Part shown: piece by piece, positions 34,226-45,998 of the stretch | Position numbering within the stretch: position 1 is the stretch's first letter | How the letters are laid out: every line of letters starts with the position of its first letter | Assembly (NCBI GenBank): GCA_015680685.1 | Contig: MNCI01027477.1 | Location: 427,161-491,160, forward strand | Source of the DNA: Gnetum montanum | Lineage: Eukaryota; Streptophyta; Gnetopsida; Gnetales; Gnetaceae | Reading direction: 5' to 3' | Length of the DNA stretch: 64,000 nucleotides | Program-made: the position numbers and the translations under genes | The notes under the pieces: generated by a model | Told to the model about the DNA's origin: nothing | The model's database searches: none | The model's input: only the letters and a program-made list of their open reading frames with translations

Positions 34226-35780
34226 TTCCAGCATCCCCAAAAATATGCTAAGAAACATGCTAATGTAAAGAAACTATTAAAATATACATTCAAGTTACAA
34301 TGTTTGATAAACAATTGCAATATGCTATCATGTCCTTCAATTAGCTCACTCATAGTCATCATGGAGCCTACACAATAGTCCCATGTTCAACATGTTGGCC
34401 TTCATCACTGATGTTATCAACAAAGCTATCACATATGCTCATGTAGATACCCTACCTATTTTGCAAACACAAGGGCCTCCTCAAAGCCCTCATGTGTGTA
34501 TAGGGGGTTTTGAAGTCCAACATTTCCTCAAAGAACCACAAGTTACATTTTTTCACATCAACCACTTGGCTTGTGTGTCAACTAAATCTAGGACTAGCAA
34601 TGAAAAACATCAACAACTCAATAAGAGCAAATCCTTCATGGTCTCATTCAAATGTTGTGTTGTTAGGTCATTGGGTGCATGCCTTGTGGAGGTAATGATG
34701 GATGTCACTTCCAACAAGACACCATCCTCTACTCTTGTTACTTCTTAGCAACAACAATTATCTAATCTTCCCTCTAAACTTGATCTCTCATCCCTTGTCA
34801 CTACCATTTTTTCTTCATCGGCCTACTTCTTCTTTAACTGCTTGCTCATCCTTAACTTCCTTGCCCCTCAATGACTCACTCTTTCATAGGCTTTGCTTAC
34901 ACTTCTTTTAGCCACCACCCATATAGTACAATAAATCTAACACTTGCTCTTATAACATGACATGGTACTTTGCCACTTTCATCCACATTCTTAATTATCT
35001 TAACCTGCATCAAGCTATTTCACTTATTCTACTTACATCTTGATGCCAAGATCCTACTCCTAACAAACCCTCATTACTTCTAGTATTCGTGGAGTGGGCT
35101 CTTGATCCTCTCTATCCATTGTGCTTTCCAAGCTCCAATTGGGACTAGTAGTCATGCAATTGATTGACATGATCTAATCTACATTCTTGATCATGAAAAA
35201 GGCCACCTCCAAACATCATTGTGTTAGTACCCATCACAAACATTTTTGGATGTTTGATAGAGTCATAGGCCCCTTTGTTTCCTATTGCCCATCCCATGCT
35301 ATTGACTTCTTGCCTTAACTAACCTAGTCCTCCATCTTGATGACACCCAAGCTTATAATTGGTACAAGGTGCTACAACTAGTGGATATATGTAAGGGATA
35401 TATGCTCAACCTAGTAGCCTTTAGTTGGACTACCATTCCCCTACATGTGACAACAACAATGACAATGGATTAGGTTCCTTTTGATCCCTTGCTTGCGACT
35501 TGCTGCCTCAAGACTAACTCCTTGTCACATGTTCATGTAGATAGCATAACACATTCTTTAATGGGCTTTTTGCTTGGTATTTCCACATTAGCGATTTTTT
35601 TTTGTTTTGTTTTCTATAAACTTTATGCCTTGCTTATTTTGCATAAGAAATTTTATTCCTTCTTAATGTTACTTTTACAGTAATTTAATACACTTTTGAG
35701 TTTTCTCCTTAGAAACAAAGGTGAATCCACCAATGATGGCTTTTAAACCAACTTGATCACATCTAGTTGTTGTAACTCTC
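34226..35780. other. non-coding region with unassigned short ORFs
   Basis: The longest ORF (34383-34748, 121 codons, plus) has no recognised domain and no coding bias I can defend. The sequence is C- and T-rich compared with its surroundings, so it may be an old repeat of unknown type. Confidence 0.5.
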
Positions 35781-35791
35781 AAAATATTTTA

Positions 35792-35893
35792 GTCCCATTT
35801 GGTTGGGCAACTCTTAAAACATTTCAAATTCTAAAAGTACAGGTTTGTAGTTGCATTTGGTTGGGTAACTCTTAAAACATTTCAAATGCTAAA
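35792..35893 (+). repeat. short tandem duplication
   Basis: Two imperfect copies of a unit of about 58 bp starting CATTTGGTTGGGCAACTC and followed by TTAAAACATTTCAAAT (starts at about 35796 and 35853). Confidence 0.6.
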
Positions 35894-35924
35894 CCCACAA
35901 GCTCAAACGTTAGTACTAGCACCC

Positions 35925-36050
35925 TAAATACTACCTTAGACATGTTATAAAGAGGGGATATATAACTTAGCATTGCCCATTAGAATCAAACCCATGACTT
36001 GGAGCTTTCAAATCAAGAGTCATACCACTAGGCTAACACCTCATAGTTTA
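35925..36050 (-). mobile_element. tRNA-derived SINE, copy 2
   Basis: Minus-strand GTTAGCCTAGTGGTATGACT and ATGGGTTTGATTCTAAT, then GCTAAGTTATA; the same family as 34091 and 52706. It abuts the LINE fragment that follows. Confidence 0.6.
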
Positions 36051-36059
36051 GCCATGTTG

Positions 36060-36715
36060 TGTGTGCGTATGATTTATTCCTTTAGAAGTAGAAGCCTTGT
36101 GCCAGTTTATTACATATACTCATAGCTTGCATATCTCAAGGCAAGACAAATTCTCTAAAGTAGTTCTTGAAAATTTGTGAGACCGTGGTTGATATTTTTA
36201 GGGGATGCAATGGTTGAGAAAATGAAACATCTCTTAGGAGGACATGTAGCAAGATCGTAAGCATATTTGCCAACTAGTTAGGTAGAAGGTTTTTATACAA
36301 ATGTGGACTAATGTGGAAAGAAAGAGGTAATTTTATTTACATCACATTAGATCTAATAAACTAGATATACAAGCTCACTCTTTTAGTTGCTATTCCCATC
36401 AAGTATTGAAATGCTATTAACAAGTTTTGCTTAAGTTCTCATCGTCTTGGAATTGAAAGTAGAAGATGGATTCAACTTCCCCGAGAAGAGCACATTTGTA
36501 AGTTGTGCATATCAAGAGCCCTTGAAGATGAGTTACATGTGTTTCTTTCTTATGATATGACTACCCATTTGAGATAGTGTTATAATGTTAAAACAAAAAA
36601 ACCTATACAATTTGTTTTTGATGCCTCAATTGGTGCTTGGTCAATTTGTAGAGTCCATCTTTATTTTTTTTATAAAAATGTAATATCTATCCAATAGATT
36701 TTATGTATGGGTCTT
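36060..36715 (+). pseudogene. LINE C-terminal fragment, copy with intact target site
   Basis: Contains the C-terminal zinc-like region of a non-LTR ORF2 in decayed form: HRLGIESRRWIQLPREEH, then CKLCISRALEDELHVFL. It is colinear with 42480-43055 plus 49069-49140. Here the text GTGCTTGGTCAATTTGTAG (about 36633) is uninterrupted, whereas the other copy is split by E3 exactly at CTTGG. Confidence 0.6.
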
Positions 36716-36889
36716 TGGAAGTAATCATGCTTCATTGCATTTTATTTCCTTCCATATAAACAGCACAATATTATACTTTGTCGGAGAGAGAGAGAAAAAC
36801 TCTTAAAACATTTGCTCTACGAAGTACCACACAGGTCTATTAGAGAAAATTTCTACGTGTCCTTTATGTATTTGTCAATAGCAGTAAAT

Positions 36890-36940
36890 CAGATTTTCTT
36901 GTCAATAGCAGTCATTCAGATTTTCTTGTCAATAGGAATT
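36890..36940 (+). repeat. 27-bp tandem repeat upstream of the PPR locus
   Basis: CAGATTTTCTTGTCAATAG occurs at 36890 and 36917, with a further partial copy just before. It is about 150 bp upstream of the PPR start. Confidence 0.7.
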
Positions 36941-37087
36941 CCAGCATATTTATCCAGAGCGACATTAACGATGTGATCCTTGGGTGAGACATTTCAACGT
37001 GAATCTCTATTCACGTCCTTCAAGCTAATAGAAATTTTGAATTGAAATCGCTTCCATTCCACAAACAGAATCTCTAACGACCTTGGC

Positions 37088-39414
37088 ATGATGCAAGCGC
37101 TAGAAAATTTGTTTTCAATTCTAGCATCCTGCGGGAACAGCAAGACCCTGAAGGAAATCCATGCACAAATCATAACGACAGGAATGCGGAATGAAATTGT
37201 TCTTGCAACCAAGCTTGTTAACATGTCCTGTTCTTTTGGATTCTTGAACGATTCCCGAAGACTGTTTGAGGAAATAGATCACAAGAACATTCATGTTTAC
37301 AATGCAATCATTAGAGAGCATTCTAGGGCAGATTTTTGGCATGAAACTTTGATGTTTTACCAGCAACTGGGTTATCAGGATAAGGATACTGTTTTCCCTG
37401 ATAGATTCACCTTTCCATCTGCTCTGAAGGTATGCGCTAAACAGAATTTGATAAGACAAGGTAGGGAAGTTTATGGCCATGCTATCAGATTTGGATTTCT
37501 CGATGATGTTGCAGTGGCTGGTGGATTGATTGACATGTACTCTAAATGTGGCAGATTAGCTGAAGCATGCCATCTGTTCGATGGAATGGCTGTTGTGGAC
37601 ACTGCCGCTTGGAATGCCATGATTAACAGTCATCTCAGGAATGGAGGATCTGATGCAGCTCTGCAAGTTCTCAGGCAAATGCAGAAATCAGGTTTTTTGC
37701 CTAATCCTGTAACCATTGTTACTGTCCTTCCAGTTTGTGGGGTTTTAGGTTATCTGAGCCAGGGGCAGGAGGTTCATGAGTACTTGATCAGAAGTGGGAT
37801 TGAGATGGATAATTCAGTAGCAAGTTCTGTTGTTTCTATGCATGCGAGATGTGGGTACATGGATTTTGCTAGGAAGGTGTTTGCAAAAATGTCAGACAAG
37901 GGAATTGCTTTCTGGAATTCTATGATCTCTGGGTATAGCCAGAATGAGCTCTTTTCTGGAGCTTTGGGAATGATTGATGCAATGATTAATGTAGGGGTGG
38001 ATCCTGACCTAGTTACTTTGTTAAGTGTCCTTCCCAGTGTAGGAAACATCACGCAAGCTCAAAGACTGCATAGTTATGTTTTCAGAAGAGTATTTGTATC
38101 AAGTGTGGCAATTTTGAATTCTTTTGTGGCCGTATATGCAAGATGTGGTGATGTAGAGGACTCTAAATGAGTTTTTGATAGAATAATCCACAAAGATGTT
38201 GTGTCTTGGACTACGGTGATTGCTGGATATGTGCAGAATGAGAAATATCATGAGGAATTGCAACTTTTCTTTCAATGGAGTTGACGAAATTTTTGCCAGA
38301 TTCAGTTACTTTGGTTAGTGCAATTTCAGCATTTGGGCATCTGGAGTCTCTTCAACAAGGGCAACAAATCCATTGTTGGATTTCAACAAATGGGTTTGGA
38401 TCAGACCTTCCTGTGATGAATGCTCTTATATCAATGTATTCAAGGCTGGGATGGATTGAGATGTCTCAGCAAATATTTTACAAGATGCTCCAAAAAAATC
38501 TGAGTTCTTGGTATGCTTTGATTGCAGGTTTCTTGGAATGCATTGATTGCAGGTTTAGTTCACGTTGAACTCTATAATGAAGCATTAGTCCTGTTTCACC
38601 ATCTGCAAAAATGTGATGATAAGCCTGATAATGTTAACCTTAGTGCTGTCCTGTCTGCCTGTGGCAGTTTGCATGCCTTGAAAAATGGTCGAGGGATTCA
38701 TGGTCTTTCTGTTAAATATGGCTACAATTTAGATCTTTCAGTTGGTACAGCACTAGTAGATACTGACGGTAAATGTGGTGATTTAGGCACTGCTCGTAAG
38801 ATCTTTGACAATATGACTGATAAAGATGCTGTTTGTTGGAGTGCTGTATTGGGGCCTATGGAATTCATGGATATGGAAAAGAAGCCCTTGAGCTTTTTAG
38901 CTTAATGCAGGAATCAGCTAAAGTATGGCCAAATCATGCCACATTTGTTTCTGTCTTGACTGCCTGCAGTCATGGAGGGCTAATTGATGAGGGATGGTTC
39001 TACTTTAATTTTATGACTGAAAAATATGGTATCCAGCCTAATTTCAAACATTACACTTGCATAATTGGTCTTCTGGGACGTGCAGGACTCATTGAACAGG
39101 CTCTAAATCTTGTCAGGGAAATGCCCGGAACCCCTGATGTTTCTGTGTGGGGTGCCTTGTTAGGAGCATGCAAAATCAACGGTAAGTATGAAATGGGACA
39201 ATATGTGGTATCACAAATTTCACAGCTGGTGTCTAAAACCTCAGGATCCAATGTTTCAGTTTCAAATTCTAGTGCAGCATTTGGAAGCTGCAGTGATGTT
39301 GAAAATATGAGATATGTGATGAGAAGGAAACTCCTACAAACAGGACCAACGTGTAGTATGATTGAGATAAAAAAAAAACCACATGATGCGTTAATTTCAG
39401 AATGTAGATTATAA
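37088..39414 (+). pseudogene. PLS-class pentatricopeptide-repeat protein, broken
   Basis: PPR proteins bind organelle RNA and act in editing, splicing or stability. This intronless reading of about 775 codons starts MMQALENLFS and carries repeated PPR signatures: KEIHAQIITTGM, AGGLIDMYSKCGRLAEACHLF, AAWNAMINSHLRNG, FWNSMISGYSQNE, DVVSWTTVIAGYVQN, FVSVLTACSHGGLIDEGWFYF and YTCIIGLLGRAGLIEQAL. It closes with an E-like region (CSMIEIKKKPH); no DYW domain follows. Four lesions break it: TGA at 38168-38170, a frameshift near 38270, a 25-bp tandem duplication at 38505-38554 that shifts the frame, and a one-base loss near 38850. The C+G content and codon pattern are gene-like, unlike the surroundings. 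The first 360 codons are intact and could in principle still be translated, but with several independent lesions a pseudogene is much more likely. Confidence 0.85.
38505..38554 (+). repeat. 25-bp tandem duplication inside the PPR reading
   Basis: Two copies, TTCTTGGTATGCTTTGATTG and TTCTTGGAATGCATTGATTG, each followed by CAGGT. The unit of 25 bp is not a multiple of three, so the duplication moves the frame by one and ends the upstream reading after 38568. The unit corresponds to the WNALIAG turn of a PPR. Confidence 0.9.
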
Positions 39415-40935
39415 TTTTACTTATGAAGAGCTGTCTAATGCTGAAATGTTAGCTTGTACAAATGTTAGCTACTTGATGCTGTTGATAGCTTTTCATATTC
39501 TGTTGTGCTGCTTGAGATGGTTCAACGTCATATTGGTCATCACAAGCAATTTGGTCTGTTCAGTAATACTTGGAACTCTAATGAGTTTCAGGCCCTTCAA
39601 GCAAGTCATTGTTCCAAGACATGATTTTAGTATGCTTATTGGAGAGATTGAACCCGATCTTTCTTATGCCCAAAGTGCATTTTGGTAGAGTGAAATTGAT
39701 ATTGATCCATGCCCTGATATAGGAGCATAAGGAAATTAACTATAATTTGATTAGCCAACCTTAAATTCTGAGCTACAAGCTATAAATTAAGTTAAAATGT
39801 CAACGCAAGGAACATTCATTCATGTTCACATGAAACGTTCTGAATTTTGTTACCTAAAAAATCTAAACTCGTTATCCAAGCAAGAAATAAAAGCAGATTG
39901 TGGGTCAATTCATTCTTGATCTATAGAATTAATTAACATAAAGGAAATGGAGCTCCAGTTGATATCACAATAGTGAACTGAATAATCTCAAACTTTGATC
40001 ACCATGCTTGAGTGAATTTTTCTTGAGGAATTATAATTGCAAGCTTCAATGTTCATCTTATTAAGTCAGATTCCTTGTTACATAATTAAGAGTTAGGCCA
40101 GAATCTATATTTTTAACTTGAAAAACAATCACTTTACCGTGCCTTCAAATGGTAATCCTTACCCCCTTTAAAGTATATGGAAACTCAGTGGAGATGCAAA
40201 CACATCAGTGTTTTCTTTTCTTCCTTTGACGGTCATCAGAGTGTCTGATTCAAGTCAAGTCAACCCAACTCATTTTTATCACGTTATTTTATATATAAAA
40301 TTTACGTTTTTAATGCATTTTAATCTGACTCTTTAAACAATGTTACATCTTTTAAGCGACATTTATTTTGAAGAAGAAATGTTGAACCCATTACCTGCTG
40401 CAGAGGAATTTTTCCGCATTTTCAAAAGGCGTGGGAGGCGAGAAAAATGAATCACAAGATCCCAGCGATCGAGCAAAAACTGGCGGTGCAGGGAAACATC
40501 GATAAGAATAAGCCCAGCAAAGTAGCAACAACCTAGTAACGAGAAATCTTGCACAATCACGTTACTGTTTACAGTATTGTTAAAATTTACGTTCTTTGGA
40601 AATAAATTCACGAGTTCTACTTGGGTAGTTTTGGATTTCTTAGAAAGCAAACCAGAGAGTGATCATGAAAATGAACGTGGAATACTTGCAGAGAACCGTC
40701 TTGCTTTTGGAAAAGATTGAAACCCACTGAATCTTTATAATTAATTAATTACATATCTTTAAAGCTTATGTTTTCCCGAGTAGGCCCTGACAAACCTATT
40801 AAAAAGAAACCCACGAGTCGAAATGTATTTTTTAACCGTAGTATGCCTTTATATGGTTCTGTGTATGTGTGTATATTTTATAAGTCTTTGTTTAGGATCC
40901 AAAACAGATTCATGGAAACTCCATAATCATTGAAT
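39415..40935. other. region downstream of the PPR pseudogene
   Basis: No gene supported. 40370-40520 is locally richer in C+G and holds a 95-codon minus ORF (40363-40650) without known motifs; it could be an exon of something, but there is no evidence beyond composition. Confidence 0.5.
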
Positions 40936-40938
40936 GCG

Positions 40939-41014
40939 GTGTAAACGTTTTCCTACATGGCTGCCTGAGGAGCCGGGTGTAAACGTTTTCCTACATGGCT
41001 GCCTGAGGAGCCGG
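40939..41014 (+). repeat. perfect 38-bp tandem duplication
   Basis: The unit starting GTGTAAACGTTTTCCTACAT and ending GAGGAGCCGG is present twice with no differences (40939-40976, 40977-41014). Perfect identity amid decayed sequence points to a recent event, or to an assembly error. Confidence 0.9.
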
Positions 41015-41814
41015 CATGGCGGTGTTTTCCCTTTTAGACAATCAAATCTAAGTAGCTACGCGTATAGAAATTCTCCGGTACAGATTAGAGGTTACTTATG
41101 CAATTAATTTTAAATATTTGTAATTACAGGCAACATTCTTCATCTTAAATCCTTTTCTGAAATATCAGAATATTATTCGTTCTGACGTTTTATATCGTAA
41201 AAATGACTTTTTCTTATAAAATATAAGATTACTAAAAAATACAGCAAAAATTTATGCTTGTGTCTGGGGACCTTTAGTGTGTGAAACTATTGTGATAACC
41301 AACTACACCACCCAAATAATTGGGACATATTAAAGCACAAGTAGAAAATGAAGTACAAGTAGAAAATGAAGTGCATCAAACAAAGATTGCTTGACTATTT
41401 AAATAGGAGTAGAATTTGTGGTTAGAAGTAATAATAGGTGATTCTTTACTTCAAAGTAGTTGTTTTTTTGGGTTGGTAGTCACTGTGTGCTCTCGTTTGA
41501 CGGTCCCAAACGGTCCCTCGTACACATTTATACTATAGGTTGTAAGAGTCATTACTTAATGTCCTTGCATTACATGTTTTTCCACTAGGTGAGCCCTACC
41601 ATTTCATGTTGCTTGGAATTACAAATCCTAAAAGAATACAAGCATACAACAAGGCTTTACTGCAAACTAATACAACAAAGGGCATACATGCATACTAAAA
41701 CCAATACAATGATGTAAACTTTTTCTAATGAAAAGTGTTCATTCAAACAAGGTATTCTTTTAAAAAAGCCAAAAATGCATTGCACTGAAAATACAAAGAA
41801 ATTGTGCACTATAT
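41015..41814. other. intergenic, no gene seen
   Basis: AT-rich with short repeats (AAGTAGAAAATGAAGT twice at about 41338-41370). Nothing is supported. Confidence 0.55.
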
Positions 41815-42205
41815 GATAGGCCAAATCCTAATTTGAATGCTACGAATGACATATCTTCCATTTTCCTGGTTACATGGAATGGTAGTGGGAAACCCACATA
41901 AACATTCATTCTCTAAAAAGGAACTTTCATCAAAGCCAAATTACTGTGTGCTTTTGGAAATCCTACCACATAATCTATCATGTGAAACATTTAGAATATT
42001 TAAAATGTTTAATGACCGCAACTTCAATGGAATTTTTTCTGATACATGGTTGCATATTAAATGCAAGGCTCTAAGAAAATGTAATTTGCTAATTGGTGGA
42101 GGTATGTTCACTATCAACATATTATAACATAAATTCAGTAATCTTAAGGCAATGAGGTTTCCTATGCCTTCCCAAATGTCACTACTTATACTAATTTGCA
42201 ATTAG
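41815..42205 (-). pseudogene. LRR receptor-like protein fragment (C-terminal end)
   Basis: Minus-strand frame with LRR text: EGIGNLIALRLLNLCYNML, IPPPISKLHFLRALHL, IPLKLRSLNILNILNVSH and CGRISKSTQ. After one in-frame TAA (41941-41943) the same frame continues FDESSFLENECLCGFPTTI, the usual cap of plant LRR receptor-like proteins. Such proteins are surface receptors in defence or development. Only about 1.5 to 3 repeats and the cap remain. The upstream part is replaced by LINE sequence at about 42200, so the gene was cut there. Confidence 0.75.
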
Positions 42206-43055
42206 TAGATTCTTTTAAATATTTGGGTCTTATTTATATGAAGAACCATAAGTAGGGAAGTGAATCAAAGAAAACATAGCATGAAGCTTCAAGGCTTTGT
42301 ATGCTTTCACAAGCAAGTGCAAGGATTTAGGACTCTTGTCCAGGAAGATTAGAAAACAAAATTTTCAGACTATTATCTATCCTATTGTATTGTATGGATG
42401 TGGAGGACTTGGGCTTGATGCTGAACTTTGGAAAGATATTGAAAGAGTGCAAACACCTACTCAATGTTATTATGTGAATATGATATATTACCTTTAGAAG
42501 TAGAAGCTTTGTGCTAATTCATTGTATACACTCATAATTTGCATATCTTAAGACAAGACAAATTTTCTAAAGTAGTTATTGAGGATTCACAAGACCATGG
42601 GTGATATTTTTAGGGAATGCAATGGTTAAGAAAATGAAATATTTCTTGGGAGGAAGTGCAATAAGATCCTAAGGATATTTACTAGTTAGTTAAGTAGAAG
42701 GTTTTAACGTAGTTATGGTCTAATGTAGAAGGCAAGAAATGATTTTATTCACATTACATTAGAGGTAATAAACTAGATGTAGAAGTTTACCATCTCTAAG
42801 TTGCTATTCTAATTAAGTATCAAAGGATCATCCACAAGCTTTGTTTAAGTTCATATCATCTTAGAATTGAAAGTGGAAGATGGATTTAACTCTTCCAAGA
42901 AGAGCATACCCATAGGTTGTGCAGGTTTGAAGCCCTTGAGGATGAGTTGCATGTGTTCCTTTTCTATGATGTGACTACCCATTTGAAATAATGTTATAAT
43001 GTTGTAACAAAAAACTTATATGATTTCTTTTTTGTTACCCCCCATTGATACTTGG
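42190..43055 (+). pseudogene. LINE reverse-transcriptase C-terminal fragment, split by E3
   Basis: Plus-strand pieces: QLVDSFKYLGLIYMKN (FKYLG region), then the frame 42297-42497, LYAFTSKCKDLGLLSRKIRK followed by YPIVLYGCGGLGLDAELWKD (post-RT region), and farther on HLRIESGRWI and CRFEALEDELHVFLFYD (terminal Cys/His region). Frames shift and stops abound. The fragment resumes beyond E3 at 49069 and runs to about 49140. No complete RT core is present. Confidence 0.7.
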
Positions 43056-43962
43056 TGATGAGTGGTGAGGTACCCCTACACTCAACCATATGAATATGAG
43101 CATTCATGCACAATTTGGTCAAACTCCGTAGATGGGCTAGTTGTGGTATCTAGATAATTACAAATTGATTGCAGTTCGCTATCTTTCCACTTGAACTAGT
43201 ATTTGCTTTGTCATGTATGGTTTAGTCTAGAGTGAGGTGTATGATGTGGTCCTAAGCTAGTGCTACTCCTAGAGGCAATGGAAAATAACTTTGATTAACC
43301 TAAGAGGAAAAGGGAGAAGAGAATCTAAGCTAGCCTAAGTGTGATGAGCATCCATCCTTAATCATCTGTACACATCTTGGACCTCATGTACTACCACTTG
43401 GATTACCAAGTGCATGTCCTAGGTACGCTACTGGGATACCAAGTAGTCACTTAAATGCTCGTGATTAAGTCATACTCATTTCAAGTTTACTAACATGGGT
43501 AGGAGATGAAGGTAAAGCAGTATTAATTACAAAAGAAATAAATAACAATTAAAATTAACTAAATACTGCAATGATGAAGTAATCTCGATCTTTATTGCCG
43601 GTCATGTGCATGTCCAAGTACATCACACTCGAATAAAGGTTCCATACAATTACAATCATTACACTGCAAGCATTCACTGGGGAAAGGGTTGAGAGAAAAA
43701 AATGAAAAAAAGATCCTACTCTAACACTAACTTCTCCTATTACTTTCCCATGTGCCCCATTGTATATTTATAGGCTTACACGGGAACCACAATATCGTGT
43801 ATTTGATATCGCTTGTCAAGCCGTGATATCTTATACTCGATATCAAGGGTCCAATATCGGGGGTTCGATATTGGGACTCATCAAACCTGATATCTTGTAC
43901 CCGATATCATGGTTTCGATAACAGGGGTCCGATATCAGCACCTGACAAACCATGATTTATCA
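43056..43962 (-). repeat. LTR10, 3' LTR of E3
   Basis: 907 bp; the minus strand starts TGATAAATCATGG and ends CACTCATCA. Ten GATATC-type motifs start at 43791, 43805, 43825, 43839, 43853, 43867, 43889, 43903, 43917 and 43931, mostly 14 bp apart. TATAAATA (minus) lies at 43765-43772. The polypurine tract ATTATGGGGGTA abuts it. Confidence 0.9.
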
Positions 43963-44143
43963 TACCCCCATAATTGAATAACAACTCGTCCTCAAGTCAA
44001 AGAAAGTAAGGAACAAGTTCAATTGATTACACAGTGGATAGGTATGGGATTATTTACTAACCATAAATTTATTCATGTCACAATGTAGAGTTGAATACAA
44101 CAAAATTGGTACACGAACACAAAATTACAAAATTTATTGGAAC

Positions 44144-44581
44144 TCATGTGGTTCTTGGTGGCGGTGGCTCCTCCATGGGTCTCTTCCCTTTGACTTGTGC
44201 TCTAGGCTTTGAGATTGATACCGTTGAAGAAGCACCTGATGTTTCTCCTCTTCTATTCAAGGATTATGAGCTATCCATGCTGATGTTCCAATGTTTGATG
44301 GAGTTAGCACTTTCCATGGACACGATAGCTACGGGAACACTTGATTGGCCTTGACATGCCATGCCACAAATAGCCATCATTCCTCTTCATAGGCTTGGGC
44401 CCTGACCTCTCCACCTTTTGCTTGGGCCAGATTGTGTAGTGACAAGAGGTCCCTAATGGATGCCAAATGATTATGCCTCCTGCTCTGCATGTTATGCTTG
44501 AGGTCCTTAGTCTCTGCCTCCCCTTGGACATTCAGTTGCACCTTGAGAAGGTCATCCTTATTGTACTCTTTTAGGGGCCAT
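44144..44581 (-). pseudogene. third ORF of E3, internally deleted
   Basis: Starts MAPKRVQ at the ATG next to an acceptor and ends KRPMEEPPPPRTT. Only the N-terminal (about 40 codons) and C-terminal (about 100 codons) parts of the B protein remain; the transposon-like domain and coiled coil are gone. Several TAA/TGA codons interrupt, but no frame change is needed from start to stop. Confidence 0.55.
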
Positions 44582-44616
44582 CTATAATCACACAAAGATC
44601 AATTGTTAGTAAGGTT
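44582..44616 (-). promoter_or_regulatory. predicted branch point and splice acceptor before E3 third ORF
   Basis: On the minus strand CCTTACTAACAATTG precedes TGTGATTATAG, which abuts ATG. This is the same layout and spacing as in B and the E2 core. Confidence 0.55.
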
Positions 44617-45998
44617 ATTGAAAGAAGTTCAATTATTTCATACCTTACTCATTGCCTTTAATAAATGCTGAATTCTTTGCTTAGTGTGATTTTAGAGTTA
44701 GAAAGTTTTTTCAAGGAAGTTGCCCTAAAAGTTTAATGTCTAACCTGATTTGTTTAGGTGACACATAAAAGGACATGTAATGGTTTTGAGGAACATTTGA
44801 TAAAATGATGACAAATGAAAGAATAGATTTGGCAATGAAGTACTCAAAGGGTATAAAATGATGTGGTGATGTGCAATAAGTACAAATTACAAAAGTCATG
44901 CAAGTGGATCCTCCCCAAAGCAGGTTCCAAGCTATAATGCCCTTGCGTAACCACACCTTAAAATGCCTGTAGGCACTAGAAGGGTTAAATGTAATCTACA
45001 TTGATGCAAAAAAACACACACATATTGATACTACCATGATGAGGTAGAAATTCTATGCTACACAAGACATGAGTCACCAATTCATGAATAGTGAGATGAG
45101 GTGAATTGTAAAAGGGATTACAGAGATCAGGATGTGAGTTAACTAACCCAAGGCACAATGAATCTTGAGTGTAGGACGAGATTAATGTGTCATTCATCCA
45201 TCGCTCTAAAATCAAGACCAAGTCTATTCCTCTGATTAGTGACATTGCATTGTTTCATCCCATAATGGTCAACCATAAGAGTACCATGACAACAAGGTGT
45301 ACAATCACTTGGCGTTTTGTTCAAGGAAGGAGTGATTCAAAATTTCCTTGCGGAACTTTGAGCTTGATCTTTTCCTTTTCTTTTTGTGTGGCCACTTTGG
45401 CATACTCTTCTTGCTCTCTCTCTCCTTTTTTTTCTTGAATGCTTAATCGAGAGAAGTCGCCTACCTTCAGGCATGGGTGCATGTCTTTCCAGTGGGACCC
45501 CCTAGAATAGCATTGGTTTTCTTGAGTGAGTGCCTTTATTACTCTTACTCCCATTTTTCGTTAGATCTACAAGGATCTTGGTACACCCAGGCTACATGGT
45601 AACTCCTACAAATGTCACCAAAGAGAATCCACAAGTCCCCTTGATGTCACACCTTGGCCATTCCTTCTTAGTCCATCCTTCTTCTCTCTAGGGATAATGA
45701 TCACAAAATTACTTTAAGTTTTAATGATGTCAATAATACCATCATACCCAGAGTAGAACCTCTTATTAATAGAATGGTTGGATGGATGTGATGGGCTCGC
45801 TGTCCATATAATTAGTTGCTCGAGACTTGATAGCAAAGAATAACACCTCAACCAATGAGTCACATGAGTGCTTTATTCATAGATGAGATTACTCATAAAA
45901 TGATAAAAAGATAAAATAATAAATTGAAAGATGAAAAAGCTGGAAAACAAAAATTTGTAAAATTAAAGAAAAGGAAAAGTATTTATTAATTTTGCTTG
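44617..45998 (-). other. E3 spacer, non-coding
   Basis: Holds the conserved block (about 44890-44975; plus-strand CAAGTGGATCCTCCCC), the 'CCTTCAGGCATGGGTGCATG' piece (45464-45483), the 'GTCCCCTTGATGTCACA' piece (about 45632) and the T-rich run (minus) next to gag. ORFs in it are not coding-like. Confidence 0.65.

Noticed and set aside
34383-34748. 121-codon plus-strand ORF
   Set aside because: No recognisable domain, no homologous copy in the window and no codon bias that separates it from noise.
37088-39414. Functional PPR gene with introns explaining the breaks
   Set aside because: The breaks are a stop, single-base shifts and a 25-bp duplication; no donor/acceptor pair removes them while keeping PPR spacing.
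40363-40650. 95-codon minus-strand ORF in a locally GC-richer stretch
   Set aside because: No motif or splice context supports it; composition alone is not enough.
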